64,000 nucleotides of DNA from positions 536,501 through 600,500 of the forward strand of contig JADJJL010000003.1 of assembly GCA_016710265.1 (NCBI GenBank), read 5' to 3'. The notes beneath the pieces were generated by a model. That model did not search any database. It was not told where the DNA came from and saw only the letters and a program-made list of their open reading frames with translations. Positions 54,996 through 62,782 of this stretch are shown piece by piece. This DNA comes from Saprospiraceae bacterium. Its GTDB lineage: Bacteria > Bacteroidota > Bacteroidia > Chitinophagales > Saprospiraceae. Numbering within the stretch: position 1 is the first letter of the stretch; every line of letters starts with the position of its first letter. Both the position numbers and the translations under genes were made by a program.

Positions 54996-55649
54996 TTAAT
55001 GAATAGAATATCCAAAGTGTATTGTTTCAGGATAAAATGTAACTTCACCGGAGCTGATGTTGTGAGTGCCACCCACAATTCCAATTTGGCCACTTTGAAT
55101 CATTTCTTTTAAAATAGGACTGCGTTCTTGGATGGACTTGACTGTTCTTAACACATTGATGGTGGCTACATTTTCGACAAATTCTGCATTGTTGGAATTG
55201 CGATTTTCTTTGGTGGTTGTTTCATCGTCTACAGCAGGTCTTATTTTACTTAATAAAGCTGTTAGATTGCCCATCTCTACATGATCGCAAGCACCTTTTA
55301 CAGCGCCACATTTGGTATGTCCGAGTACCACAATGATTTTTGAGCCAGCTACCTTACATCCAAATTCCAAGCTTCCCAAGATGTCTTCATTGATAATATT
55401 ACCTGCTATCCTGATGCTGAAAATATCTCCAAGGCCTTGGTCAAAAATTAATTCTGCGGATGTTCTGCTGTCAATGCAACTAAGTATGACGGCAAATGGA
55501 TGCTGTCCGTCAGATGTTTCGTTGGCTTGTTGAAGTAAATTTCGGTTTACTTTTAGATTGTTTACAAAGCGTTTGTTGCCTTCTTTTAATAGATCCAACG
55601 CCATAGAAGGTGTGATGGCCGCCTGCATTTCTTTTGTCAAAGTTTTCAT
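54996..55649 (-). CDS. Beta-class carbonic anhydrase
   Basis: 217 residues, cytoplasmic. Interconverts CO2 and bicarbonate. Zn ligands are Cys58 (SCIDSRTS), His111 and Cys114 (LGHTKCGA), and the Asp60-Arg62 dyad is present. The start ATG at 55649 is 19 bp past the bestrophin gene stop, so they form an operon. Coupling of a carbonic anhydrase to a bestrophin suggests bicarbonate handling. Confidence 0.94.
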   Translation of the reverse strand: MKTLTKEMQAAITPSMALDLLKEGNKRFVNNLKVNRNLLQQANETSDGQHPFAVILSCIDSRTSAELIFDQGLGDIFSIRIAGNIINEDILGSLEFGCKVAGSKIIVVLGHTKCGAVKGACDHVEMGNLTALLSKIRPAVDDETTTKENRNSNNAEFVENVATINVLRTVKSIQERSPILKEMIQSGQIGIVGGTHNISSGEVTFYPETIHFGYSIH

Positions 55650-55668
55650 TTAAATTATTTTTAATGGT

Positions 55669-56562
55669 TTATAACTGATAAAATTGTTCCGGTGGTAGTG
55701 GTATAGGGATTTCCGGTTCTCTTAGAAGCTGTTTTATATTTATTTCGATGGTTCTTGCGATAGTGCTCATTGCGGTGTCTGTAGGTCTGTTTTCAAAAGG
55801 GTCGTGCATGTGGGTGGCTGATTTTTCCAATAAGAAGAATGCAGCTGAAATCAATAACAATAATGGAATTTCAAAAAAACCAGCCACGTTTTTAAGAGAG
55901 ATGGATAAGGTAACCACAAACAAATAGATAATGCCGTGTAAAAATAGACGATAGGTAACCGGAAAAACAGTGGTTTTTATTCGTTCTGATTTTCCCTGAG
56001 AATCGCACAGCCTTACCAGTGAATTGTCTAATTGTAATTGTGCAAGGATTTCTAAGTGATGATTTTCTTTTAAGTCTTTTATGTTTTTGCTGTGCAATTG
56101 GAGCAGAGCCAATGGTTTATTATTGTGTTTTTGAATTTCTTGAATTTCTTCTTGCGAAATGAATTGATCTAGATTGTCAATGGGGTTCAAACCTCTTAAA
56201 GATTGTCCCAAGGAATAACACCAGGCAATTTGTCTGAATGCAATTTTTCGAATGATTTCTTCATTCCCTTTTGGTAGAAATGATTGCAGTTGTATAACGA
56301 AACTTCGGGAATCGTTCACAATGGCACCCCAAACTTTACGAGCTTCCCACCACCTGTCATAGGATTGATTAAGTTTAAAAGAAAGAAGTATTGAAATGGC
56401 TGTACCAATAAAAGCCGGTATCGTCAGAGGCATTTCCGGCAAGATCGATTTATAATTTTCCGTAAGCAATAGAACGGAAATCGATACAATCAACACATAA
56501 ACAAGGTCATATTTAACCTTATTGAGAATAAAATATACTGGAATTCTTTTGTTTAATAGCAT
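55669..56562 (-). CDS. Bestrophin-family anion channel
   Basis: 297 residues. The N-terminal RIPVYFILNKVKYDLVYVLIVS and first helices are typical of the family; the core has KLNQSYDRWWEARKVWGAIVNDSR (conserved inner-gate region) and the acidic Ca-site-like stretch HMHDPFENRPTDTAMSTI. Prokaryotic bestrophins conduct anions or cations; those coupled to carbonic anhydrase may pass bicarbonate (inference). First gene of the pair, 25 bp from its -7 element. Confidence 0.92.
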   Translation of the reverse strand: MLLNKRIPVYFILNKVKYDLVYVLIVSISVLLLTENYKSILPEMPLTIPAFIGTAISILLSFKLNQSYDRWWEARKVWGAIVNDSRSFVIQLQSFLPKGNEEIIRKIAFRQIAWCYSLGQSLRGLNPIDNLDQFISQEEIQEIQKHNNKPLALLQLHSKNIKDLKENHHLEILAQLQLDNSLVRLCDSQGKSERIKTTVFPVTYRLFLHGIIYLFVVTLSISLKNVAGFFEIPLLLLISAAFFLLEKSATHMHDPFENRPTDTAMSTIARTIEINIKQLLREPEIPIPLPPEQFYQL

Positions 56563-56586
56563 ATCTGATGCGGTGATTAACAGCGC

Positions 56587-56594
56587 AAAGATAG
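56587..56594 (-). promoter_or_regulatory. -7 element for the bestrophin/carbonic anhydrase operon
   Basis: The minus strand reads TATCTTTG, matching TAnnTTTG; it is 25 bp before the bestrophin ATG. The adjacent palindrome begins 9 bp upstream and would cover the -33 region. Confidence 0.6.
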
Positions 56595-56602
56595 TGAACT
56601 AT

Positions 56603-56633
56603 TTATTTATGATAGTAATACTATCATAAATAA
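56603..56633. promoter_or_regulatory. 31-bp palindromic operator, probable TetR site
   Basis: Arms of 14 bp (ttatttatgatagt / actatcataaataa) are perfectly complementary around a 3-bp centre. It lies between the divergent bestrophin and TetR-family genes, overlapping the -33 zones of both promoters, so the bound repressor would block both. Confidence 0.8.
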
Positions 56634-56652
56634 TTGTTAAAAATATTTTCTG

Positions 56653-56660
56653 TAGCTTTG
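56653..56660 (+). promoter_or_regulatory. -7 element for the TetR-family gene
   Basis: TAGCTTTG matches TAnnTTTG. It lies 20 bp past the palindrome and 34 bp before the ATG at 56694. A TGCGTC string overlaps it by chance. Confidence 0.6.
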
Positions 56661-56693
56661 CGTCTTGTAGTCGAAATCGTAAAATCTTCTATC

Positions 56694-57371
56694 ATGAAGT
56701 TACAATTACAAATTAAAATTAATGAAGCCCTTTATCTTCGAAATCCGGAAGGTTCAGAACTAGGTAAAAATATCATTGAGCATAGCGTCCAATTAATTTA
56801 TTCTACAGGTTTTGAGGCATTTACATTTAAAAAATTGGCCGAACATATTGGAACCACGGAAGCAGGTATCTATCGTTATTTTGAAAATAAACACAAGTTA
56901 TTGATTTATTTAACTTCATGGTATTGGGGTTGGCTTGAGTTTCAAATAGCTTCCACACCAATAATTTGAAAGACCCAAAAAGTAAAGTTGAAAAGGGTCA
57001 TCAAGTTATTGGCTTCCGCTGTAGAAGACGATCAGAGAACGAGTCACATCAATGAGAGTTTACTCCATCAAATTATTATCGCGGAGGGAGCTAAAGCATA
57101 TCTGACCAAGCAAGTAGGGGAGGACAACAAGCAACAATTTTTTAAACCATATAAAGACCTTTGCGGAGTTGTTGGTCGGATTATAACAGAATGTAACCCT
57201 AAATATAAGTATCCTAAATCCCTAGCTTCTACCATCATTGAGATGGCCCATTTTCAAAATTTCTTTATGAACCATTTACCGTCTTTGACCGATTTTGGAA
57301 AATCCAAAGAGGAGCATGAAATAGTTTCATTTTTAAATGACTTGGTTTTTTCTAGTTTGAATAAACCCTAA
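56694..57371 (+). pseudogene. TetR-family regulator with a compensated -1/+1 frameshift pair
   Basis: ATG 56694 gives MKLQLQIKINEALYLRNPE. The helix-turn-helix is FEAFTFKKLAEHIGTTEAGI and YRYFENKHKLLIYL. The frame stops at 56967. A missing base in the TT run at 56951-56952 and an extra base in the GGG run at 56995-56997 restore FHTNNLKDPKSKLKKVIKLL and then the C-terminal ligand domain to 57371. The altered stretch is therefore only ~15 codons with one stop. The protein most likely controls the divergent bestrophin operon. The lesion pair may be sequencing error. Confidence 0.8.
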
Positions 57372-57479
57372 AAATTTGCCAATTCTCAAGAACGTGTTTG
57401 AAACATTTAAATTTATTGGGAACAATTGTCTCTTATATTTTTAATGAGAATCCAAGGGTCCATTTCAAATGATATTCAA
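57372..57479. other. Short gene-free stretch
   Basis: 108 bp between the TetR-family gene (plus) and the cysteine-rich gene (minus); nothing identifiable. Confidence 0.6.
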
Positions 57480-57690
57480 TTAGCAACAGGCGGTACCTGT
57501 ATTTTTATTTTCTAAACTATTACAACCGCAGCCACTTTCGCCGTTTGCTTTTTTTGTCTTCGTCTAGTTTACAACATGCATCTTCTTTTTTGGAAGGGCT
57601 ACCTCCACAGCAAGTGGATTTTGTGTTTTCTTTATTTTCTAAATTCCCGATGGCTGTTTTTTCTAATTCTACAATTTTTAATTTTTCCAT
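57480..57690 (-). pseudogene. Small cysteine-rich protein, frameshifted near the end
   Basis: ATG 57690 begins MEKLKIVELEKTAIGNLENK and continues STCCGGSPSKKEDACC. After DEDKK the frame as read ends at 57520. Dropping one base from the seven-A run (57549-57555, T on the plus strand) gives ANGESGCGCNSLENK and an ending ACC just before TAA at 57482-57480. Corrected size is about 69 residues. Cysteines fall in pairs: CC, CC, CGC, CC. No signal peptide. It could bind metal or be a modified peptide precursor (inference). It shares its promoter motif with sigZ. Confidence 0.7.
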
Positions 57691-57708
57691 TTTTTAAGTT
57701 TAAATTAT

Positions 57709-57735
57709 AGACAATAAAATTTGGAAAAAGACGCA
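57709..57735 (-). promoter_or_regulatory. SigZ-type promoter of the first cysteine-rich gene
   Basis: Minus strand: TGCGTC (57735-57730), TTTTT, 12 bases, GTCT (57712-57709); total spacing N17. The ATG is 18 bp beyond GTCT. The same arrangement occurs before the next cysteine-rich gene and sigZ. Confidence 0.75.
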
Positions 57736-57792
57736 ATTATTGAAATAAAAAGTTATTGATATTAAATTAATTTGGTAAGAATGGAAAATTAT

Positions 57793-57823
57793 AAAAAGAA
57801 GCGAACCATGTGGCTCGCTTCTT
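57793..57823 (-). terminator. Rho-independent terminator after the 57-residue cysteine-rich gene
   Basis: On the minus strand an 8-9 bp stem (AAGAAGCGA with TCGCTTCTT) with a short internal stem is followed directly by TTTTTAT. It is just past the stop at 57829, separating this gene from the next cysteine-rich gene, which has its own promoter. Confidence 0.85.
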
Positions 57824-57828
57824 AGACA

Positions 57829-58002
57829 TTACTCCCCGCCGGATTCGCAACAAGATGTTATGCAACCCATAGGGCAACATTCCATGTCGTCGCAACATTC
57901 GGTCTGAGCGTTTGCCAAGCTCACCGATAAACGGTCCATGCCTCCTTGCAAAGCAAGCCATGAACCAACTGCCGCTACGGCAATGAATACAAAATCCCTC
58001 AT
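57829..58002 (-). CDS. 57-residue exported/membrane cysteine-rich peptide
   Basis: An intact small gene, ATG 58002 to TAA 57831-57829. An N-terminal hydrophobic stretch (RDFVFIAVAAVGSWLALQGG) is a signal peptide or membrane anchor, with a possible cleavage after LANA. The C-terminal ~24 residues carry seven cysteines, mainly as pairs: TECCDD, MECCPMGC, TSCCESGGE. It is framed by its own N17 promoter and a terminator. No known family. It is too short for usual length cut-offs and could be missed. Metal binding in the periplasm or envelope is possible (inference). Confidence 0.8.
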   Translation of the reverse strand: MRDFVFIAVAAVGSWLALQGGMDRLSVSLANAQTECCDDMECCPMGCITSCCESGGE

Positions 58003-58045
58003 CTTAGGAATGATTTAATTGCGATCAACATTAATCGTATTGGAC

Positions 58046-58072
58046 AGACAGAGTATTTTTAAAAAAGACGCA
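58046..58072 (-). promoter_or_regulatory. SigZ-type promoter of the 57-residue gene
   Basis: Minus strand: TGCGTC (58072-58067), TTTTT, 12 bases, GTCT (58049-58046). The ATG is 43 bp beyond GTCT. The stretch also contains a nearby second GTC. Confidence 0.75.
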
Positions 58073-58078
58073 AAAAAA

Positions 58079-58627
58079 TTAAGAACACTGACAATTATTT
58101 TTTTCAGCACTTAGAATATTACCGTATATATCCGATTTGTAAGGACAACATTCCAAGAGTAGTGCCTTTAGTTTTTCTTTTCCCCGTTGAACCCTGGATT
58201 TGGCGCCAGAGTAGGAAATGCCCAGTTTTTTGAGCTAAATCTTTTGAGATATATTTTGAAATTCGCTGATTTCCAATGCTTCTCGATAGTGTGATGGAAG
58301 CTTTTTAATAAAAGGTTTGATACAACATTCAGCAACTGCTGTATTTAAATTTTGCTCGTCGTCTTCTGTTAGCATATCCTCTATTTCAAGGACTTCTACT
58401 AAAGGTTGTTTGTTTTTAAAATGATCATAGACTGCATTTCGAACCATGCTAAATAAGTAATGTCGCACATTGGTCGATTGATTGACTTTGTCAATATGGT
58501 GGATGATTCGGATAAAAACATCTTGAAGAATGTCATCGGTGTCAGCGGCATTGTGTGTTTTATGTAGAATAAATACTTCTAGTTCTTTGTGGAAATTATC
58601 CCAAATAAATTGAATATCTGAAGCCAT
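58079..58627 (-). pseudogene. sigZ: ECF RNA polymerase sigma factor SigZ, with a compensated -1/+1 frameshift pair
   Basis: ATG 58627 begins MASDIQFIWDNFHKELEVFI, with region 2 (HNAADTDDILQDVFIRI, VRHYLFSMVRN). Region 4 reads LPSHYREALEISEFQNISQK and then hits TAG. One missing base at 58241 and one extra in the run at 58226-58231 (plus-strand view) restore DLAKKLGISYSGAKSRVQRG, the region 4 helix-turn-helix; the frame then runs to NNCQCS and TAA at 58081-58079. The end segment ECCPYKSDIYGNI is typical of SigZ. Corrected length ~182 residues. It belongs to the ECF group, and no anti-sigma gene is adjacent. It carries its own TGCGTC-N17-GTCT promoter. The broken reading may be a sequencing artefact. 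Confidence 0.82.
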
Positions 58628-58655
58628 TTTTTCACGGAGTTAGTCTAAACTACTA

Positions 58656-58682
58656 AGACTGCTAAACATTAAAAAAGACGCA
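58656..58682 (-). promoter_or_regulatory. SigZ-type promoter of sigZ itself
   Basis: Minus strand: TGCGTC (58682-58677), TTTTT, 12 bases, GTCT (58659-58656). The sigZ ATG is 28 bp beyond GTCT. It indicates autoregulation. Confidence 0.75.
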
Positions 58683-58761
58683 AATGTTTGTTTTATTTTT
58701 TTCTTTTATACAGTAAATCCATCATTTTCAGACTTATATAAGAAAAATTAGGGATTAAAAC

Positions 58762-59664
58762 TTATGATATTACAGTGACACCTTCTAAATTGGCCAGATT
58801 GCTTTTTAAAAATGCATAAGTGATTTTGTCTACTTTGCAATCAATGAATTTTACCCTTTTAAATTTTTGATTATTTTTAAAGAAAGTGTTTATGAGGGTG
58901 GCATTCTGGAATTTTACATCATAAAAGGCACAATTTTCAAAAAAGCAATCTTCAAAAATTCCTTCAAACACTATTTCTTGAATTCCCATTTCCATAAACT
59001 TGGTACCGCTCCACTTTGCATTAGACACATTGTTATTTAGAAAAGCACAATATTTAAACTGTGTGTTGGTAAAATCAGCACCGGAGAAATCACAATTTCC
59101 AATATTATTTTTAAAAAATTTAGTTTCTTTTAGAGAACAGTTTTTAAAAATATTGTTGTCAAGATTCGAAGTTTGAATTTGACTGTTGCTGATGTCAGAA
59201 TCAGAAAAATCACAAGCATCTACATTGTTGTTGCTGAGTACAAGACCTGACATATTGGAACCAATAAACAAGCATCTTTGCATATTGGAGGAGCTGAATT
59301 TTTCATGCAGATTTTTGAGACCCGAAAAATCGCTGTCCACCAGATTCAATTTAGACATATCCCAGCTTGGGTTTTTCTTTTCGGCGGACGATTGAATCGA
59401 AGCTTGATCCAAAGACTCTGTATTTGAAATGTACTCTTCATGGTCAATAGATTCAAAATTGTCTGAAAAATAATTGAGGTCTACACCCAGTATTTCTGCA
59501 AGACGATTTAAAGTCGTGATGTCAGGCATGGATTCTCCCCGTTCCCATTTCCCTACGGCTTGCGCACTAATGTATACTTGCTGGGCAAGTTCTGCTTGTG
59601 AAAGATTTACTTTCTTTCTGGCGGAGGCTATTTTATGGCCAATTGATTTTGAATGAAGCATCAT
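58762..59664 (-). CDS. XRE-type regulator fused to pentapeptide repeats
   Basis: 300 residues. Residues ~6-65 form a Cro/C1 helix-turn-helix (GHKIASARKKVNLSQAEL, GKWERGESMPDITTLNRLAEI). A linker of ~45 residues follows, then roughly 170 residues of pentapeptide-like repeats, each with a central hydrophobic/aromatic residue: CLFIGSNMSGLVLSNNN, CDFSDSDISNSQ, FKNCSLKETKFFKNN, CDFSGADFTNTQFKYCAF. The repeats form a right-handed beta-helix. Fusions of this sort are uncommon; the helix may be a dimer or decoy surface. The start is one of two adjacent ATGs (59664 or 59661). A repeated operator lies upstream. Confidence 0.85.
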   Translation of the reverse strand: MMLHSKSIGHKIASARKKVNLSQAELAQQVYISAQAVGKWERGESMPDITTLNRLAEILGVDLNYFSDNFESIDHEEYISNTESLDQASIQSSAEKKNPSWDMSKLNLVDSDFSGLKNLHEKFSSSNMQRCLFIGSNMSGLVLSNNNVDACDFSDSDISNSQIQTSNLDNNIFKNCSLKETKFFKNNIGNCDFSGADFTNTQFKYCAFLNNNVSNAKWSGTKFMEMGIQEIVFEGIFEDCFFENCAFYDVKFQNATLINTFFKNNQKFKRVKFIDCKVDKITYAFLKSNLANLEGVTVIS

Positions 59665-59729
59665 TTTATTTTTGTTTTATTGATGCAGCAAAGATAGAGT
59701 GAGTGCTGATTACTAAACAAATAGAGCTG

Positions 59730-59777
59730 GCTACCTTTGGTTGTAATTTCGCTACCAATGGTTGTATTTTGACAACC
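59730..59777 (-). promoter_or_regulatory. Tandem 21-bp repeat and palindrome upstream of the XRE gene
   Basis: gctacctttggttgtaattt and gctaccaatggttgtatttt sit end to end (21-bp units, 59730-59750 and 59751-59771, 17/21 identical). The second joins acaacc to make GGTTGT-N6-ACAACC (59760-59777). Two 21-bp units put equal half-sites two helical turns apart. It is probably the autoregulatory operator of the XRE gene 66 bp away. The DUF3817 gene upstream ends at 59845. Confidence 0.6.
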
Positions 59778-59844
59778 AGAGGTGCTTTTATAAGTTGGAG
59801 GAAGTATTTTCATATTCAACTTGCACATAGCTGCCAATTTTATC

Positions 59845-60159
59845 TTAAAATTTATCTTGCATATGCTTAAAATATTTGTGGTCAATGTAAAATGTGCCAA
59901 AAGGTATAAAAGAGGCAAGAAGTATTTTCCAGGTAAAGCTTTTAAAACTCCAGTTATGTTCAATGCTTAAACTAAATGTGTTTAGCATAAAAACGATAAA
60001 GATGGCTCCATGGATTGGACCCAATGTTTTTGACCATTCAGGATTGTCAAAGAGGTATTTCATAGGAACTGCAATGAAAACCAATCCCAATAGGGTAATC
60101 CCTTCTAAAAAGCCAAGGATGCGTAATCTTCCGATTTTCGATTTGAATAAATGAATCAT
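59845..60159 (-). CDS. DUF3817 integral membrane protein
   Basis: 104 residues, three hydrophobic helices. LRILGFLEGITLLGLVFIAVPMKY and LGPIHGAIFIVFML are the DUF3817 landmarks. Function unknown. Single gene between the XRE operator and the ABC transporter gene. Confidence 0.88.
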   Translation of the reverse strand: MIHLFKSKIGRLRILGFLEGITLLGLVFIAVPMKYLFDNPEWSKTLGPIHGAIFIVFMLNTFSLSIEHNWSFKSFTWKILLASFIPFGTFYIDHKYFKHMQDKF

Positions 60160-60306
60160 AGTTTCTAAAGTATAGACGTTTTGTAGATGAGGAGTTTCAC
60201 TGTTTGGTATTTTTCACAAAGAAACTGAAACAATTTTAATTGTGCAAATTATTCTGATTTGATACAGTAAGGCATGAAGAACATGTTTGAATAAATAATC
60301 TTTCTT

Positions 60307-62084
60307 CTATTCCCTAGTTTGAGTTATTTTTTCAATATTCAAACTATTGGCCATCGCTGTGAATATTTGATAATAGGCTCCTTTTAATTCATATAAACTT
60401 TCGTGAGTTCCTGTTTCAACACATCTTCCTTTTTCCAGAACAACAATGTTTGATGCATCGATAATTTGAGAAATGCTGTGCGAAATGATAATGACGGCTC
60501 TGTCTTTTTTGATGGCATCCAATGAATTTTTAATTTGCTCTGTGGCGACTGCGTCCAAACTTGCGGTGGGTTCATCTAAAATGATAATTGGTGGATTTTT
60601 CAAAAACAATCTCGCAATGGCAATGCGTTGTTGTTGCCCACCCGACAATAAATGTGCAAGTGATTGATATCCATTTGGAAGTGCTATAATCTGATCATGA
60701 ATGTATGCCTTTTTTGAAGCTTCAATCATCTCAGCTTCTGTGGCATTCGGATGTCCGTATAAAATGTTTTCTGAAATGCTTCCTCTGAAAATATGATTTT
60801 TTGTAACACCAGTCCAACATTGGATCTCAAATAATCGGTGTCGTATTCTTTTAAATCAATTCCATCCAATAAAATTTTACCCTTGGTAGGAAGATAAAAT
60901 TTGTCGAATAGATTGATCACGGTACTTTTTCCTGCTCCGCTCAAACCCACCAGGGCGCTGGTTTCATTTGGGCGAATGGTGAAATTCACATCCTTTAGGG
61001 CTTTGGTGCCATTGGGATAGACAAAATCCACATCGATGAATTCTATTTTTCCTAAAATTTTATCCGGTTTATAAGATCCGGTATTTTCTTTTTGATGATC
61101 TGATTCGAGGATTTCAAAAAATCCTTCCGAATAGATCAAAGCGTCATTGACTTCATCATAAATTCTATGCAATTGTCTGATGGGCGCAGAAACATTGTTG
61201 AACAGCATGATGTGAAACATGATAGCGCCAATGGTCATGGTATTATTTAGCACAAAGTAGGCCGTTAGAATAATGATAATGACGATCCCTATTTGTTCTA
61301 TAAAACTTTTTATACTTTCAAAAATAAAACTTGTTTTTCGGGTCGTCAGTTGATTTTCCGTCATTTCAAATTGAATACTGCGATGGCGCTTGGCTTCAAA
61401 CGATTCCCTTACAAAGGACTTAATCACGGTGATGGATTCAATCAAACTGATAATGCCATTGTTCTTAGTCTCCCTAAAAGTTCGCATGCGTCTTCTAAAA
61501 CCACTAAGTCTATTGGCTTGCAGCTGACTGATGTAAAAATAAACCGGAATGATGCATAAACTCACCAGTCCGATGTAAAAATTGGCATAAAACATGAGGG
61601 CCAAGGCGGCAACGGCGTTGGCAAAGAGAGGCAAGATATCAATGAAAAAATTCTGAACCAATCTTGTTAGGCTGCTAATTCCCGTATCGATACGCGTTTG
61701 TAATTTTCCACTTTCATTGTCACTTGAGGTGTAAAATTCCATGCGGTAGGAGAGGATTTTTTCCACGATTGTTTGGGAAATATCACGGGCAATAAAAATT
61801 CTCAATTTTTCACCATAAAACTTTTGACCAAATTGAACGAATGAAAGCACGAGCTCTTTGGTCAATAGTATAATGCTGATGACTCCAAGCAAGTAAAATC
61901 CTTTAGATAGCGGTTCGCCGGCAACCATCAAATTACTGATAGAGTCTACGGTGTATTTAATGGTGAGTGCGTTGACTTGTGCGGCAAATGAACCTATAAA
62001 AGTGAAGGCAAAGGTAGCCAGCACCATGTTTTTATAGGGTTTTACAAAAGGGAGGATTTTTTTATATAGGCTGGTTATGTGCAT
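60307..62084 (-). pseudogene. ABC exporter (fused permease-ATPase), -1 frameshift in the ATPase domain
   Basis: The first piece (62084 to 60726) begins MHITSLYKKILPFVKPYKN, has six hydrophobic helices and the Walker A GLSGAGKSTVINLF, then shifts frame after LVLQK. One extra A in the run at 60797-60802 (six T on the plus strand) restores NHIFRGSISENILYGHPNATEAE and leads into the second piece (60729 to 60307). There the ABC signature LSGGQQQRIAIARL, Walker B IIILDEPTASLD and the His switch (IIISHS) are intact. Corrected length about 592 residues, MsbA-like. The exported substrate is unknown. Likely a working gene with a homopolymer error. Confidence 0.85.
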
Positions 62085-62235
62085 TTATAGGTATTCCTGG
62101 GGAGATTTTTTTTAATCATTTTGGTTAGTTTGTAACCAAAGATTAAATATATAGTTTATTACTAACCATAATATAAATCTCTTTCCCTTTGCAAAAGTGT
62201 ATTAGCTATCATGAATATTTTTCTTTCTTATGTTC
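62085..62235. other. Gene-free stretch upstream of the ABC exporter gene
   Basis: 151 bp, AT-rich; holds the promoter of the exporter gene by position, but no clear element was identified. Confidence 0.5.
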
Positions 62236-62338
62236 TTACTTTCTTTAGTGCGACTGAACTATACAAGCTGGAAGTTTGGTAGAGTGTGACAGCACTCTAA
62301 ATGAATGAGCTGCCCACCAAGCAGACTTGGGGGCAAGC
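62236..62338. repeat. Start of the hairpin cluster: direct word and two hairpins
   Basis: cttactttctt near 62236 opens the cluster and is repeated at about 62508 and 63070. AGAGTG-tgacag-CACTCT is at 62281-62298. agct-gccc-a-ccaag / cttgg-gggc-a-agct at 62308-62338 is a nested stem. No gene. Confidence 0.8.
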
Positions 62339-62395
62339 TGAAAACGGAAAATTTGAACAACCTGTAAAAAAGTTTTGAGCGAAGGCTTAAAAAGT

Positions 62396-62466
62396 GAAGC
62401 CATGGTGTAAAGCAAATGCGCCAGAAAAGGCGCATTACTGGCTGAATCGGGCTGATAACCAGCCCG
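62396..62466. repeat. REP-like paired hairpins (counterpart of 41.3 kb)
   Basis: aatgcgcc-agaaaa-ggcgcatt (62415-62436) is followed after actggctgaat by cgggctg-ataac-cagcccg (62448-62466). The order, spacing, the loop ataac and the linker ggctgaa are those of 41318-41370. Stem bases differ in a paired way. tgaagcc before the first hairpin is also shared. Confidence 0.85.
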
Positions 62467-62532
62467 ACTTAAGTAAGTCATAAATATTCTCTCTGTTATT
62501 TAATTCTTACTTTCTTTTGCGTGGCCAAAAGA

Positions 62533-62584
62533 CGACTGAACGATCTACGCTGAAAGCGTAGTGTCGCAGGACACTGCGACAAGT
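62533..62584. repeat. Double hairpin, family 2, first copy
   Basis: ctacgct-gaa-agcgtag (62545-62561), a single T, then gtcgcag-gaca-ctgcgac (62563-62580), with aagtga following. Arms of 7 bp with loops of 3 and 4. Its second copy is at 62742-62777. Confidence 0.88.
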
Positions 62585-62660
62585 GAGGGAGCGTGTAAAC
62601 GAGAAGCAAAGAAAAGCCACCGGCTGGGCCTCTCGCTCACCCATTAGCGACTCGAAGGCT

Positions 62661-62706
62661 GAGCTAAAAAAACTCACACCTTCGGTGCTCAGACAGTTTT
62701 TAGCTC
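62661..62706. repeat. Long hairpin with an internal small hairpin
   Basis: GAGCTAAAAA (62661-62670) pairs with TTTTTAGCTC (62697-62706). Between them CACC-TTC-GGTG forms a second stem. Both arms lie between the two family 2 double hairpins. Confidence 0.8.
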
Positions 62707-62729
62707 GGGCGCCTTCTTCACCGCATGGG

Positions 62730-62782
62730 TGAATGAACGAACTACACCAAAGGTGTAGTGAAGCAAGACATTGCTTCAAGTG
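62730..62782. repeat. Double hairpin, family 2, second copy
   Basis: ctacacc-aaa-ggtgtag (62742-62758), a single T, then gaagcaa-gaca-ttgcttc (62760-62777), followed by aagtga. The arrangement equals the first copy to the base (7-3-7, 1, 7-4-7), with the loop gaca kept and paired changes in the stems. Confidence 0.88.

Noticed and set aside
56659..56685. TGCGTC upstream of the TetR gene resembling the SigZ promoter
   Set aside because: It lacks GTCT at the N17 position and the adjoining run of T; it overlaps the TAGCTTTG element by chance.
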